A stretch of 12,975 nt of DNA from JBAYNW01 sp041678605 (GTDB taxonomy: Bacteria; Cyanobacteriota; Vampirovibrionia; Gastranaerophilales; Gastranaerophilaceae), in the NCBI GenBank assembly GCA_041678605.1, contig JBAYNW010000039.1, forward strand, positions 1-12,975, read 5' to 3'. The notes beneath the pieces are model-generated. The model searched no databases. It saw only the letters and a program-made list of their open reading frames with translations, and was not told where the DNA came from. The position numbers and the translations under genes are program-made. Each line of letters opens with the position of its first letter. The stretch's first letter is position 1. This document shows positions 1 to 6,294 of this stretch, piece after piece.

Positions 1-3
1 GAA

Positions 4-38
4 GTGATTAAGTGACTGGGTGATTAAGTGATTAAGTG
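4..38. repeat. Imperfect 8-bp tandem repeat (GTGATTAA-type)
   Basis: Four consecutive octamers can be read from position 4: GTGATTAA, GTGACTGG, GTGATTAA, GTGATTAA, followed by GTG. It lies beyond the prfA stop codon. A related stretch in inverted orientation lies just upstream of the prfA start (1236-1256). The tract looks like replication-slippage DNA rather than a hairpin, since it has no self-complementary arms. It may extend left of the window edge. Confidence 0.75.
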
Positions 39-77
39 CAACAAAAAAAATTAAAACTTTCCTTTTCCCGTTTCTCT

Positions 78-137
78 TCTCACGTCTCACATCTCACGTC
101 TCACGTTTTCCCAATTACCAATTTCCAATTTCCCCTT
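78..137. repeat. Two adjacent 7-bp tandem repeat tracts
   Basis: Positions 78-105 hold four heptamers: TCTCACG, TCTCACA, TCTCACG, TCTCACG. Positions 110-137 hold a second heptamer series: CCCAATT, ACCAATT, TCCAATT, TCCCCTT. The second series ends exactly at the prfA stop codon. Heptameric short tandem repeats are a known feature of some cyanobacterial genomes (STRR sequences). That this tract belongs to the same class is an inference. Any effect on prfA 3' end formation is unknown. Confidence 0.7.
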
Positions 138-1217
138 TTACCCCTTGGCTAGTTTTTCCAATTTAAGTTTCTGGTCGTATTCAATCAAAAGATTTATTAA
201 ATCGTCTAAATCTCCGTCAATTACCGTCCAAACGTTAAGATTTTGGCCGATTCTGTGGTCGGTCAAACGCCCTTGAGGAAAGTTGTAAGTCCTTATGCGT
301 TCGCTTCTGTCACCTGTTCCCACCTGAGAACGACGTAAATCGGTGATTTCCTGCATTTGTTTTTGGACTTCTAAATCGTACAATTTGGCTTTCAAAATTT
401 GCAAAGCACGTTCTTTGTTTTGAAGCTGAGAACGTTCCTCGGTGCAGAAAATCATAATTCCTGTCGGTTTGTGAAAAAGCCTTGCAGCCGTTTCTACCTT
501 GTTAACATTTTGTCCGCCGGCTCCGCCGGAGCGGGCAGTTGACATTTCAATATCATTAGGGTTAATCTCAATTTCAACATCATCGACTTCCGGCATAACT
601 GCTACGGTTGCGGTTGAAGTGTGAACCCTGCCCTGAGATTCTGTTGCAGGAACCCTTTGAACTCTATGTACGCCTGATTCGTATTTTAATTTTGAATAAA
701 TGCTGTCGCCCTTCATTGAGATGATAACCTCGGAAACTCCGCCAGCTTCGCAATCTGTTTTGCCCAAAATTTGGGTTTGCCAGCCCTGTTTGTCGGCATA
801 TTTAAGATACATCCTCATCAGGTCGCCCGCAAAAATGTTTGCCTCATCACCGCCTGCCGAACCCCTGATTTCAAGCATAATGTCCTTGTCGTCCATCGGG
901 TCACGGGGAAGAAGCAAAACCTTCATTCTTTCTTCAAAATCCGGAATTTTTGCTTCGTTTTCTTCCATCTCGGATTTCAAAAACGCTTTCATTTCTTCGT
1001 CTTTTTCGGCCCAAACCAACTCTTTGGCTTCCTCAACGGCATCAATCGCCTTCTTCCACTCATGATAAAGCTCAACCGTTTCTTCCATGGACTTTCTCTG
1101 CTTGGAAAGGGTCTTGAATTTTTCGTAATCCTGTATTACCGCAGGGTCGGAAAGAGTCTCGCCCAACTCAATATAATTCTTTTCTATCTGTACAATTTTA
1201 TCTAGCATATCTTTCAT
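138..1217 (-). CDS. prfA: Peptide chain release factor 1 (RF1)
   Basis: Class I release factor that recognises UAA and UAG stop codons in the ribosomal A site and triggers peptidyl-tRNA hydrolysis. At 359 aa it has normal family length. The GGQ catalytic loop is at about residues 234-236, in SGGAGGQNVNKVET. The codon-recognition tripeptide is PAT at 190-192. This PxT form marks RF1, whereas RF2 has SPF. The N-terminal 110 residues are the charged helical domain 1. The start at 1217 has AAGGA about 12 nt upstream, and an ATG three codons further in is an alternative. The gene is often next to rpmE and prmC in other bacteria. Here it stands alone, with rpmE about 3.7 kb away on the other strand and no prmC in view. 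Confidence 0.98.
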   Translation of the reverse strand: MKDMLDKIVQIEKNYIELGETLSDPAVIQDYEKFKTLSKQRKSMEETVELYHEWKKAIDAVEEAKELVWAEKDEEMKAFLKSEMEENEAKIPDFEERMKVLLLPRDPMDDKDIMLEIRGSAGGDEANIFAGDLMRMYLKYADKQGWQTQILGKTDCEAGGVSEVIISMKGDSIYSKLKYESGVHRVQRVPATESQGRVHTSTATVAVMPEVDDVEIEINPNDIEMSTARSGGAGGQNVNKVETAARLFHKPTGIMIFCTEERSQLQNKERALQILKAKLYDLEVQKQMQEITDLRRSQVGTGDRSERIRTYNFPQGRLTDHRIGQNLNVWTVIDGDLDDLINLLIEYDQKLKLEKLAKG

Positions 1218-1235
1218 TATTTTATTATATCCTTA

Positions 1236-1256
1236 CACCTAGTCACTTAGTCGCTT
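1236..1256 (-). repeat. Inverted relative of the 8-bp repeat, in the prfA leader
   Basis: Read on the minus strand this is GCGACTAA, GTGACTAG, GTG, the same octamer period as positions 4-38. Aligned with plus-strand positions 2-22 it matches at 18 of 21 bases. prfA is therefore flanked by inverted relatives of one short repeat. The start of the gene-proximal copy lies about 20 nt from the start codon. Confidence 0.6.
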
Positions 1257-1276
1257 TAATTGTCCGCCTAACAAAA

Positions 1277-1282
1277 TTATAG
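1277..1282 (-). promoter_or_regulatory. Candidate extended -10 promoter for prfA
   Basis: On the minus strand the sequence reads TGC followed by TATAAT, an extended -10 (TGnTATAAT). It lies about 60 nt upstream of the prfA ATG. No good -35 sits 16-18 nt further upstream, which is tolerable for an extended -10. The inferred leader would contain the inverted octamer-repeat stretch at 1236-1256. Confidence 0.5.
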
Positions 1283-1462
1283 CAGGAAAATTACGGAAAT
1301 TATTATTAACAATTGTAAATATGAATTTTTCGAGGCACCGAGAATTTTTCAGGCGGTTTTTACAAAAATAGCCCAAGTGTTAATGGCAATTATTTCCTTT
1401 TTCTTTTTTAATGTATTTAGGACACTTAATTACTTCATAAAACAAAAGGCAAAAGAATAAAA

Positions 1463-2512
1463 ATGATAAAAATATACCCCAAAACGGTAATACCACAGCC
1501 AAAAAATCAGAATGTCAAGCTTAACTCAAATTCGAGTGTAAATTACACGAACAAGCTTGATAAAGACGTGTTTTCTCCGTCTTTTTGCAGTAAGTTAGAG
1601 CTGCCTGTGGAAGAAATTGAGAAATTAGGACAAAAATATATTAAATTTTTGAATGATAAAATTACAATACCTGAAAAAAAAGCTTTGCTCGGAAATTATT
1701 TTATTGAAGTAACGGATGCAAATTTGCGAGCATCTAAAGGGTTTAAAAACGAATCTAACTTCATAAAAGATTTTGGCCATGAACTCACCGGATCGTATGT
1801 TTTTAGTCAACAACTGAGAATGGAAGACTTGGATGAAATTGTTCCAATTGAATCACAACATAAAGTTGCGGACGATTGCATTAAAAAGGTAATTGTGCAC
1901 TATAACAAGGTGTTAAAAATGTACCAGTATTTTCTGGATAATAACCTTGTCAGCGAAACCTCTACGATTGGAATAAATAATGTTTTTAAGTTAGTTATAG
2001 AAGCTTTTGAAGATCAGGCAAAAGATAAAAATATTAAATTGAAAGTTAAAGGTTTGCACCTTTTAAACAAATGTTCTGACCCCAAAGAAGGCCCTTTCGC
2101 TGATTACCAAAACTACATTTTAATGTCTAATTTTTTAAGTAATTCCTTAAAATATTCATATGAAAATAGTGTTGTAATAATGGAATTCAAGCTTAAAAAT
2201 AATGACCTTCATTTTATTATAAAAGACGAAGGAAGAGGCATCCCCGAAAAAGAACACTCCGACGTATTACACCAAAAAAGAGCATCTAATGTCAAAGATA
2301 TTATTTCTGGCAAAGGTTGGGGGTTGTACAGAAATTCAACAATTTTGGAAAAAGCAGGTTATGAAAAAATTAAAATAACAAGTCCGCTTTATCCTAACGC
2401 ACCACAACGCAAAGGGACAATGATGGAATGCCCTCTCATTTTAAATACAAATCAAAAAAATTCTGATTCAAAAACTTTCATTGACAGATTGAGAAATTTT
2501 TTAAATAATTAG
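1463..2512 (+). CDS. Soluble orphan sensor histidine kinase
   Basis: A 349-aa protein with the layout of a histidine kinase but no transmembrane segment or signal peptide. An H-box-like helix is at residues 100-118 (DFGHELTG), with H106 as the likely phospho-acceptor. The HATPase_c domain follows: N-box at about 218-230 (SNFLSNSLKYS, N223/N227), G1 box at 255-261 (DEGRGIP) and G2 box at 283-288 (GKGWGL). The first 45 or so residues are polar and probably disordered, with no recognisable sensor domain. No response regulator gene is in the window, so it is an orphan. The start has only a weak AAAAGG about 13 nt upstream. What it senses and phosphorylates cannot be told from the sequence. Confidence 0.85.
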   Translation: MIKIYPKTVIPQPKNQNVKLNSNSSVNYTNKLDKDVFSPSFCSKLELPVEEIEKLGQKYIKFLNDKITIPEKKALLGNYFIEVTDANLRASKGFKNESNFIKDFGHELTGSYVFSQQLRMEDLDEIVPIESQHKVADDCIKKVIVHYNKVLKMYQYFLDNNLVSETSTIGINNVFKLVIEAFEDQAKDKNIKLKVKGLHLLNKCSDPKEGPFADYQNYILMSNFLSNSLKYSYENSVVIMEFKLKNNDLHFIIKDEGRGIPEKEHSDVLHQKRASNVKDIISGKGWGLYRNSTILEKAGYEKIKITSPLYPNAPQRKGTMMECPLILNTNQKNSDSKTFIDRLRNFLNN

Positions 2513-2518
2513 TTTTTC

Positions 2519-2562
2519 CCTCTTGTTTATAGTAAAATTGTGCTTGGAAACCAAACAAGAGG
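2519..2562 (+). promoter_or_regulatory. Perfect 10-bp inverted repeat covering the gmd Shine-Dalgarno
   Basis: CCTCTTGTTT at 2519-2528 is exactly complementary to AAACAAGAGG at 2553-2562, with a 24-nt loop. The right arm contains most of the gmd ribosome-binding site (AAGAGGA, 2557-2563), 8 nt before the ATG at 2572. RNA reading through from the kinase gene could fold to hide this site. A possible -10 (TAAAAT, 2533-2538) lies in the loop. Transcripts starting just downstream of it would lack the left arm and stay open. Confidence 0.5.
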
Positions 2563-2571
2563 ATTTAAAAT

Positions 2572-3660
2572 ATGGCAAAAGTAGCATTAATAACAGGTAT
2601 AACAGGTCAAGACGGTTCATATCTGGCGGAGTTTTTATTGGGAAAAGGCTATGAGGTTCACGGGATGAAAAGACGTGCTTCTTCTTTTAATACAAGCCGC
2701 ATAGACCACTTATATCAGGATATTCATAACAAAAATTTAAAGTTTAAGCTTCACTATGGCGACCTGACCGACAGCACGAATTTAATCAGACTTATTCAGG
2801 AGATTAAGCCGGATGAGATTTATAATTTGGCGGCTCAATCGCATGTAAAAGTTTCTTTTGATTGTCCTGAATATACGGCTAACTCCGACGGATTGGGAAC
2901 TTTGAGAATTTTAGAGGCGATTAGAATTTTAGGGCTTGAAAAGAAAACAAAATTTTATCAAGCCTCAACCTCCGAGCTTTTCGGACTTGTTCAGGAAACT
3001 CCCCAAAAAGAAACAACGCCGTTTTATCCCCGTTCACCTTATGCCTGTGCGAAGCTTTACGGATACTGGATTACGGTGAATTACCGCGAAAGTTACAACA
3101 TTTTTGCATGCAACGGAATTTTATTCAATCACGAAAGCCCTCGCAGAGGTGAAACCTTTGTTACGAGGAAAATTACCCGTGCGGCCGTCAGAATTAAACT
3201 CGGGGTTGAAGAAAAATTATATCTGGGAAATTTGGACTCTAAACGTGACTGGGGGCACGCAAAAGATTATATCGAAGGCATGTGGCTGGTTTTGCAACAG
3301 GATAAGCCCGAGGATTTTGTGCTTGCGACGGGTGTTACAACAACCATCAGAGATTTTTGCAATATGGCTTTCAAAGAGCTTGGCATTGAAATCGAATGGA
3401 GGGGCAAGGGAGTGAGTGAAAAAGGTATCGACAAAGCGACCGGAAAAACCGTTGTCGAAGTCGACCCTAAATATTTCAGACCGACGGAAGTTGATTTGCT
3501 GCTCGGAAATGCCGCCAAGGCCCGCAAAAAATTGGGCTGGGAACCCAAATACGATTTGCCTATGCTCGTAAAAGAGATGGTGAAAGAGGATTTGAAGGAA
3601 GCTAAAAAAGAATTGTTCTTAAAAAGCGGCGGATATGAAGTTCTGGTTCCACAGGAGTAA
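2572..3660 (+). CDS. gmd: GDP-mannose 4,6-dehydratase
   Basis: Converts GDP-D-mannose to GDP-4-keto-6-deoxy-D-mannose in the cytoplasm, the first committed step to GDP-L-fucose and related deoxyhexoses. It is an extended SDR protein of 362 aa, the usual length. The NADP-binding glycine motif is at residues 9-15 (GITGQDG). The catalytic residues keep E. coli numbering: T133 and E135 in STSELFG, Y157 and K161 in YACAK. The NHESPRRGETFVTRKI stretch (186-201) is a hallmark of Gmd. A good AAGAGGA site supports the start. The next gene is the partner enzyme fcl, 100 bp downstream, and the pair supplies fucose for surface glycans. Confidence 0.97.
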   Translation: MAKVALITGITGQDGSYLAEFLLGKGYEVHGMKRRASSFNTSRIDHLYQDIHNKNLKFKLHYGDLTDSTNLIRLIQEIKPDEIYNLAAQSHVKVSFDCPEYTANSDGLGTLRILEAIRILGLEKKTKFYQASTSELFGLVQETPQKETTPFYPRSPYACAKLYGYWITVNYRESYNIFACNGILFNHESPRRGETFVTRKITRAAVRIKLGVEEKLYLGNLDSKRDWGHAKDYIEGMWLVLQQDKPEDFVLATGVTTTIRDFCNMAFKELGIEIEWRGKGVSEKGIDKATGKTVVEVDPKYFRPTEVDLLLGNAAKARKKLGWEPKYDLPMLVKEMVKEDLKEAKKELFLKSGGYEVLVPQE

Positions 3661-3663
3661 GCC

Positions 3664-3690
3664 GAACTGGTAAAATTTTTTGACCAGTTC
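3664..3690 (+). terminator. Hairpin between gmd and fcl
   Basis: GAACTGGT (3664-3671) pairs perfectly with ACCAGTTC (3683-3690) around an 11-nt AT-rich loop, four bases after the gmd stop codon. No U-run follows, so it is a weak intrinsic terminator at best. It may instead be an mRNA-stabilising or processing hairpin that sets the gmd:fcl ratio. A near-palindromic AT stretch at 3723-3735 follows. Confidence 0.4.
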
Positions 3691-3760
3691 AACAACCTAA
3701 AACACTCAAAAGCTCTTCAGGTCTTAAAATTTAAGCATACAGTTAAAAAGAAAGCTAATA

Positions 3761-4825
3761 ATGGGCAAGAAAATGAACAAAAAAGATAAAATTTATTTAG
3801 CGGGACACACAGGGCTTGTCGGTTCTGCAATTATGAGAAAATTAAAAGCAGAAGGCTTCGAAAATGTTATCACAAGAGACCTTTGGGAACTTGATTTATG
3901 CAATCAGGCTCAGGTTGAAATTTTTTTTGAAGCAGAAAAACCTGATTATGTTGTTCTGGCAGCGGCAAAAGTCGGCGGAATTGTAGCAAATTCGACTTAT
4001 CCGGCCGAATTTATTTACCAGAATATTATGATTGCCGCAAATGTGATTAATGCAAGCTATAAATCGGGTGTCAAAAAGTTATTAAACCTCGGTTCATCCT
4101 GCATTTATCCGAAACTCGCACCTCAGCCTATGAAAGAAGATTGCCTTTTGACATCCGCCCTTGAAGAAACAAATGAGGCCTATGCAATCGCAAAAATTTC
4201 CGCGATAAAACTCTGCAAATATTACAACGAGCAGTATGGAACCGATTTTATTTCGGTTATGCCGACCAATCAATATGGAATTGGTGACAATTACAACATG
4301 CAAACTGCACACCTTCTTCCGATGCTTTTAAGACGGTTTCATTTGGCAAAACTTTTAAAAGCGGGTGACTTTGAAGGAATTAAGGCAGACCTGAAAAAAT
4401 ACAAACTCGGCTGGGGACTGGATGAAGAGGCAAATGTAGACGAAGCCTCTATTATAAGCAGGCTTGCAAAAATCGGTGCTTATCCGGATAAAGTGGTTGT
4501 TTGGGGCGACGGTTCACCTTATCGCGAATTGATGCATTCCGACGATTTGGCGGACGCTTGTTTCTACCTGATGCAAAATAAAAGTTACAAACAAATCGGC
4601 GAATTTGTTAATATAACCGACGGCACTGACATTCAGTTAAAGGATTTGATTGAGATGGTTAAAAAAATCGTCGGATTTGATGGCGAAATAGTTTATGACA
4701 AGAGCAAGCCAAACGGAACACCCAGAAAGCTTATGGATGCCACAAGGATAAAATCTCTGGGCTGGAGTCCAAAGATTTCTCTCAAAGATGGCATTGAAAA
4801 AATTTATAAGTGTTACGTAAGTTAA
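3761..4825 (+). CDS. fcl: GDP-L-fucose synthase
   Basis: Bifunctional 3,5-epimerase/4-reductase that turns GDP-4-keto-6-deoxymannose, the Gmd product, into GDP-L-fucose using NADPH. The glycine motif is in GHTGLVGSA (residues 15-23). Catalytic residues sit at the E. coli positions plus five: S112 and C114 in GSSCIYP, Y141 and K145 in YAIAK, H184 in TAHLLP. At 354 aa it is longer than the usual 310-320. The extra length is an insertion of about 40-45 residues at roughly 197-242, between LLRRFH and VVVWGDGSPYRE. Neither ATG 3761 nor in-frame ATG 3773 has a clear ribosome-binding site. The second gives an N-terminus closer to E. coli Fcl. Confidence 0.96.
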   Translation: MGKKMNKKDKIYLAGHTGLVGSAIMRKLKAEGFENVITRDLWELDLCNQAQVEIFFEAEKPDYVVLAAAKVGGIVANSTYPAEFIYQNIMIAANVINASYKSGVKKLLNLGSSCIYPKLAPQPMKEDCLLTSALEETNEAYAIAKISAIKLCKYYNEQYGTDFISVMPTNQYGIGDNYNMQTAHLLPMLLRRFHLAKLLKAGDFEGIKADLKKYKLGWGLDEEANVDEASIISRLAKIGAYPDKVVVWGDGSPYRELMHSDDLADACFYLMQNKSYKQIGEFVNITDGTDIQLKDLIEMVKKIVGFDGEIVYDKSKPNGTPRKLMDATRIKSLGWSPKISLKDGIEKIYKCYVS

Positions 4826-4842
4826 AATATGCCCTTTACCCC

Positions 4843-4871
4843 TTGCATGAAAAAATTTATGCTAATATAAT
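4843..4871 (+). promoter_or_regulatory. rpmE promoter
   Basis: TTGCAT at 4843-4848 and TATAAT at 4866-4871 are separated by 17 bp, a near-consensus housekeeping sigma promoter. Transcription would start near 4878, giving a leader of about 33 nt. The leader contains GAAAGGAA at about 4896-4903, a good ribosome-binding site for the ATG at 4911. rpmE can therefore be expressed independently of the fucose genes. Confidence 0.8.
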
Positions 4872-4910
4872 ATAAGAAGCCGAACAAATTTACCTGAAAG
4901 GAATAAAAAA

Positions 4911-5114
4911 ATGAAAGACTCAATTCACCCGAATTATAAGAAAACAAAAATCAAATGTGTTTGCGGAAATGAAATCGAAACAGGTTCGATTGAAGAAGGC
5001 ATTACAGTTGAAATTTGCAACAACTGCCATCCGTTCTACACCGGTCAACAAAAAATTCTCGACTCCGAAGGCAGAGTTGAAAGATTCAAAAAAAGATACG
5101 AAAAAAAGAAATAG
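4911..5114 (+). CDS. rpmE: Large ribosomal subunit protein bL31, zinc-binding type
   Basis: A 67-aa basic protein of the 50S subunit, located at the central protuberance and bridging towards the 30S head. The N-terminus MKDSIHPNY is typical. It has the four zinc-ligand cysteines of the C+ form: C16 and C18 (CVC) with C36 and C39 (CNNC), followed by HPFYTG, the family signature. C+ L31 proteins are often replaced by a cysteine-free paralogue under zinc starvation in other bacteria. No paralogue is visible here. The gene has its own promoter and a strong terminator, so it appears to be a single-gene transcript. Confidence 0.97.
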   Translation: MKDSIHPNYKKTKIKCVCGNEIETGSIEEGITVEICNNCHPFYTGQQKILDSEGRVERFKKRYEKKK

Positions 5115-5141
5115 TAAAATTTTTATTAATTTAATTAAACT

Positions 5142-5180
5142 TATAGCCTATTCGTTTTGAGTAGGCTATAATTATTTTAG
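5142..5180 (+). terminator. rpmE intrinsic terminator
   Basis: TATAGCCTATTC (5142-5153) pairs with GAGTAGGCTATA (5159-5170), a 12-bp stem with one G-U pair and a GTTTT loop. It is followed by an AT-rich tract, AATTATTTT. It lies 27 nt after the rpmE stop codon. The right arm also contains TATAAT (5167-5172), which could double as a -10 for the downstream region. Confidence 0.8.
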
Positions 5181-5200
5181 GATAGTTAATTGGATTTGAT

Positions 5201-5278
5201 ATGAACGAATTAGTACCTATACAAAAGTTGACATTCCAAAATGGAATATCAAAAACTAAACGCGGTGGTAGAAGATAG
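5201..5278 (+). CDS. Possible 25-codon ORF upstream of thyX
   Basis: An ATG at 5201 opens a 25-codon frame ending TAG at 5276-5278, with a basic C-terminus (KTKRGGRR). GGA lies six bases before the ATG, a weak ribosome-binding site. It sits between the rpmE terminator and thyX, in a different frame from thyX, and ends 28 nt before the thyX start. I do not recognise it. It could be a leader peptide or simply chance, since 26-codon open frames are common in such DNA. Confidence 0.22.
   Translation: MNELVPIQKLTFQNGISKTKRGGRR
5228..5247 (+). promoter_or_regulatory. TTGACA box next to a short palindrome, upstream of thyX
   Basis: A consensus -35 hexamer TTGACA (5228-5233) runs into ATTCCA-AAA-TGGAAT (5233-5247), a perfect 6-bp inverted repeat. 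No convincing -10 lies 16-18 bp downstream, so promoter activity is doubtful. The palindrome could be an operator for thyX expression, but this is speculative. Confidence 0.3.
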
Positions 5279-5306
5279 GATTTATCAAAGAGGAATAGGG
5301 GAATAT

Positions 5307-5996
5307 ATGCCAAACAACAAACCAATTGTGAATTTAATTTCAAAACCCGAAAACATGCTTAAGACTGTTTATACCGCATGCCGAACATGCTACAGTGCAG
5401 ATGCACCGATTAATATTTACAACAGCACAGATGATGAAGAAAAAATGCTCAAATTGATTAAGCGGGTCATTTCGTCAGGACATTTCTCAACTATTGAACA
5501 TATTCAGGTAAGTTTTGCCATCTCAAATGTTTCGAGAGCCTGTACACACCAGCTCGTAAGACACCGCCACATGTCTTTCTCTCAAAAATCTCAACGATAT
5601 GTGAAGGAAAAGGGTCAGTTTGACTACATTATTCCGCCTACAATTGAAAAAAATCCCAAACTAAAAGAAAAGTTTGAAAAATTTATGGGTGCAATTTCGA
5701 ATATTTATTCGGAATTTACAGAGGCCGGTATTCCGGCAGAAGATGCGAGATTTGTTTTGCCTAATGCTGCTGCGTCCTCTATGGTGGCGAGTTTGAACCT
5801 CAGAGAGATGATTCACCTTGCAAACCTGAGATTATGCACAAGAGCCCAATGTGAAATAAGAATTTTGGTCAAAAAAATGTGCGAAGAACTTTTGAAAGAA
5901 GAGATCTGGCTAAAGCCTTATCTTGTACCAAAATGCGAACGTTTGGGATTTTGTGACGAAGACAAATCCTGCGGACGCATGCCTGTGAGAAAGTGA
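5307..5996 (+). CDS. thyX: Flavin-dependent thymidylate synthase
   Basis: Makes dTMP from dUMP using methylene-THF with FAD/NADPH, instead of the ThyA route. The ThyX motif RHRX7S is at residues 85-95 (RHRHMSFSQKS), followed by QRY. Further family blocks are EDARFVLPNAAAS (145-157) and LRLCTRAQCEIR (174-185). The C-terminus has three cysteines (C210, C216, C222), seen in many ThyX proteins of anaerobes. Start chosen at ATG 5307, giving 229 aa, because AGGGG (5297-5301) lies five bases upstream and AAGAGGA just before that. The frame is open back to an ATG at 5241, but that has no ribosome-binding site and adds 22 unconserved residues. ThyX use usually goes with absence of thyA. Confidence 0.96.
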   Translation: MPNNKPIVNLISKPENMLKTVYTACRTCYSADAPINIYNSTDDEEKMLKLIKRVISSGHFSTIEHIQVSFAISNVSRACTHQLVRHRHMSFSQKSQRYVKEKGQFDYIIPPTIEKNPKLKEKFEKFMGAISNIYSEFTEAGIPAEDARFVLPNAAASSMVASLNLREMIHLANLRLCTRAQCEIRILVKKMCEELLKEEIWLKPYLVPKCERLGFCDEDKSCGRMPVRK

Positions 5997-6022
5997 TTTT
6001 GTAAATATTTAAATTAAAAGTG

Positions 6023-6051
6023 TTTACATTGTGTACACAATATGTTATAAT
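6023..6051 (+). promoter_or_regulatory. Strong promoter of the toxin-antitoxin locus with palindromic operator
   Basis: TTTACA (6023-6028) and TATAAT (6046-6051) are spaced by exactly 17 bp. The spacer is almost wholly taken up by ATTGTGTACACAAT (6028-6041), a perfect 14-bp palindrome. An operator placed between -35 and -10 is what is expected for autorepression by a ribbon-helix-helix antitoxin, and such a protein is encoded at 6295. The start of transcription should be near 6058. Confidence 0.8.
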
Positions 6052-6071
6052 AAAAACATGGAAGGAACATA

Positions 6072-6282
6072 TTGTCTGGTAATTACAAATATATTAAAAT
6101 TAACGGAATAACATTTCATTTCCCCCGAAGAAGCAATGATGGCATATTTTAATATGTCAGAAAAAACGTACAATAATAAATATGACAGGTGGGAGGCATA
6201 TTCGGAAGCAGACGATATACATATTTATTATTCAAAATTGCGAAAACAAAATATTAGAATTATCAGTGCATTTAAAACTTAA
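6072..6282 (+). pseudogene. BrnT-like toxin reading frame, split by a +1 shift at a C5 run
   Basis: Two frames read as one small toxin. Frame A starts at TTG 6072, five bases after AAGGA, and gives MSGNYKYIKINGITFHFP before running to a stop at 6150-6152. Frame B, one base on, is open from 6112 to TAA 6280-6282 and ends in RKQNIRIISAFKT. Dropping one C from CCCCC (6122-6126) joins them into 69 residues with ...FHFPEEAMMAYF... That resembles the BrnT layout (HG[VI]SFEEA near the N-terminus, IRIISAR near the C-terminus). It is either a frameshift mutation, a sequencing error in a homopolymer, or +1 programmed frameshifting on CCC CGA. Alternatively frame B is translated alone from ATG 6136 (48 aa). 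It is followed 12 nt later by the antitoxin gene. Confidence 0.5.
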
Positions 6283-6294
6283 TGAGGTTGAATC

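Noticed and set aside
700..1205. Plus-strand open frames across prfA
   Set aside because: They are antisense to a clearly conserved release factor, have low-complexity serine/phenylalanine-rich translations, and no ribosome-binding sites.
3267..3695. Minus-strand 142-codon frame over the end of gmd
   Set aside because: Antisense shadow of gmd with no family features. It also crosses the gmd/fcl hairpin.
5241..5306. Longer thyX start at ATG 5241
   Set aside because: No ribosome-binding site is present and the extra 22 residues are not typical of ThyX. ATG 5307 has AGGGG at ideal spacing.
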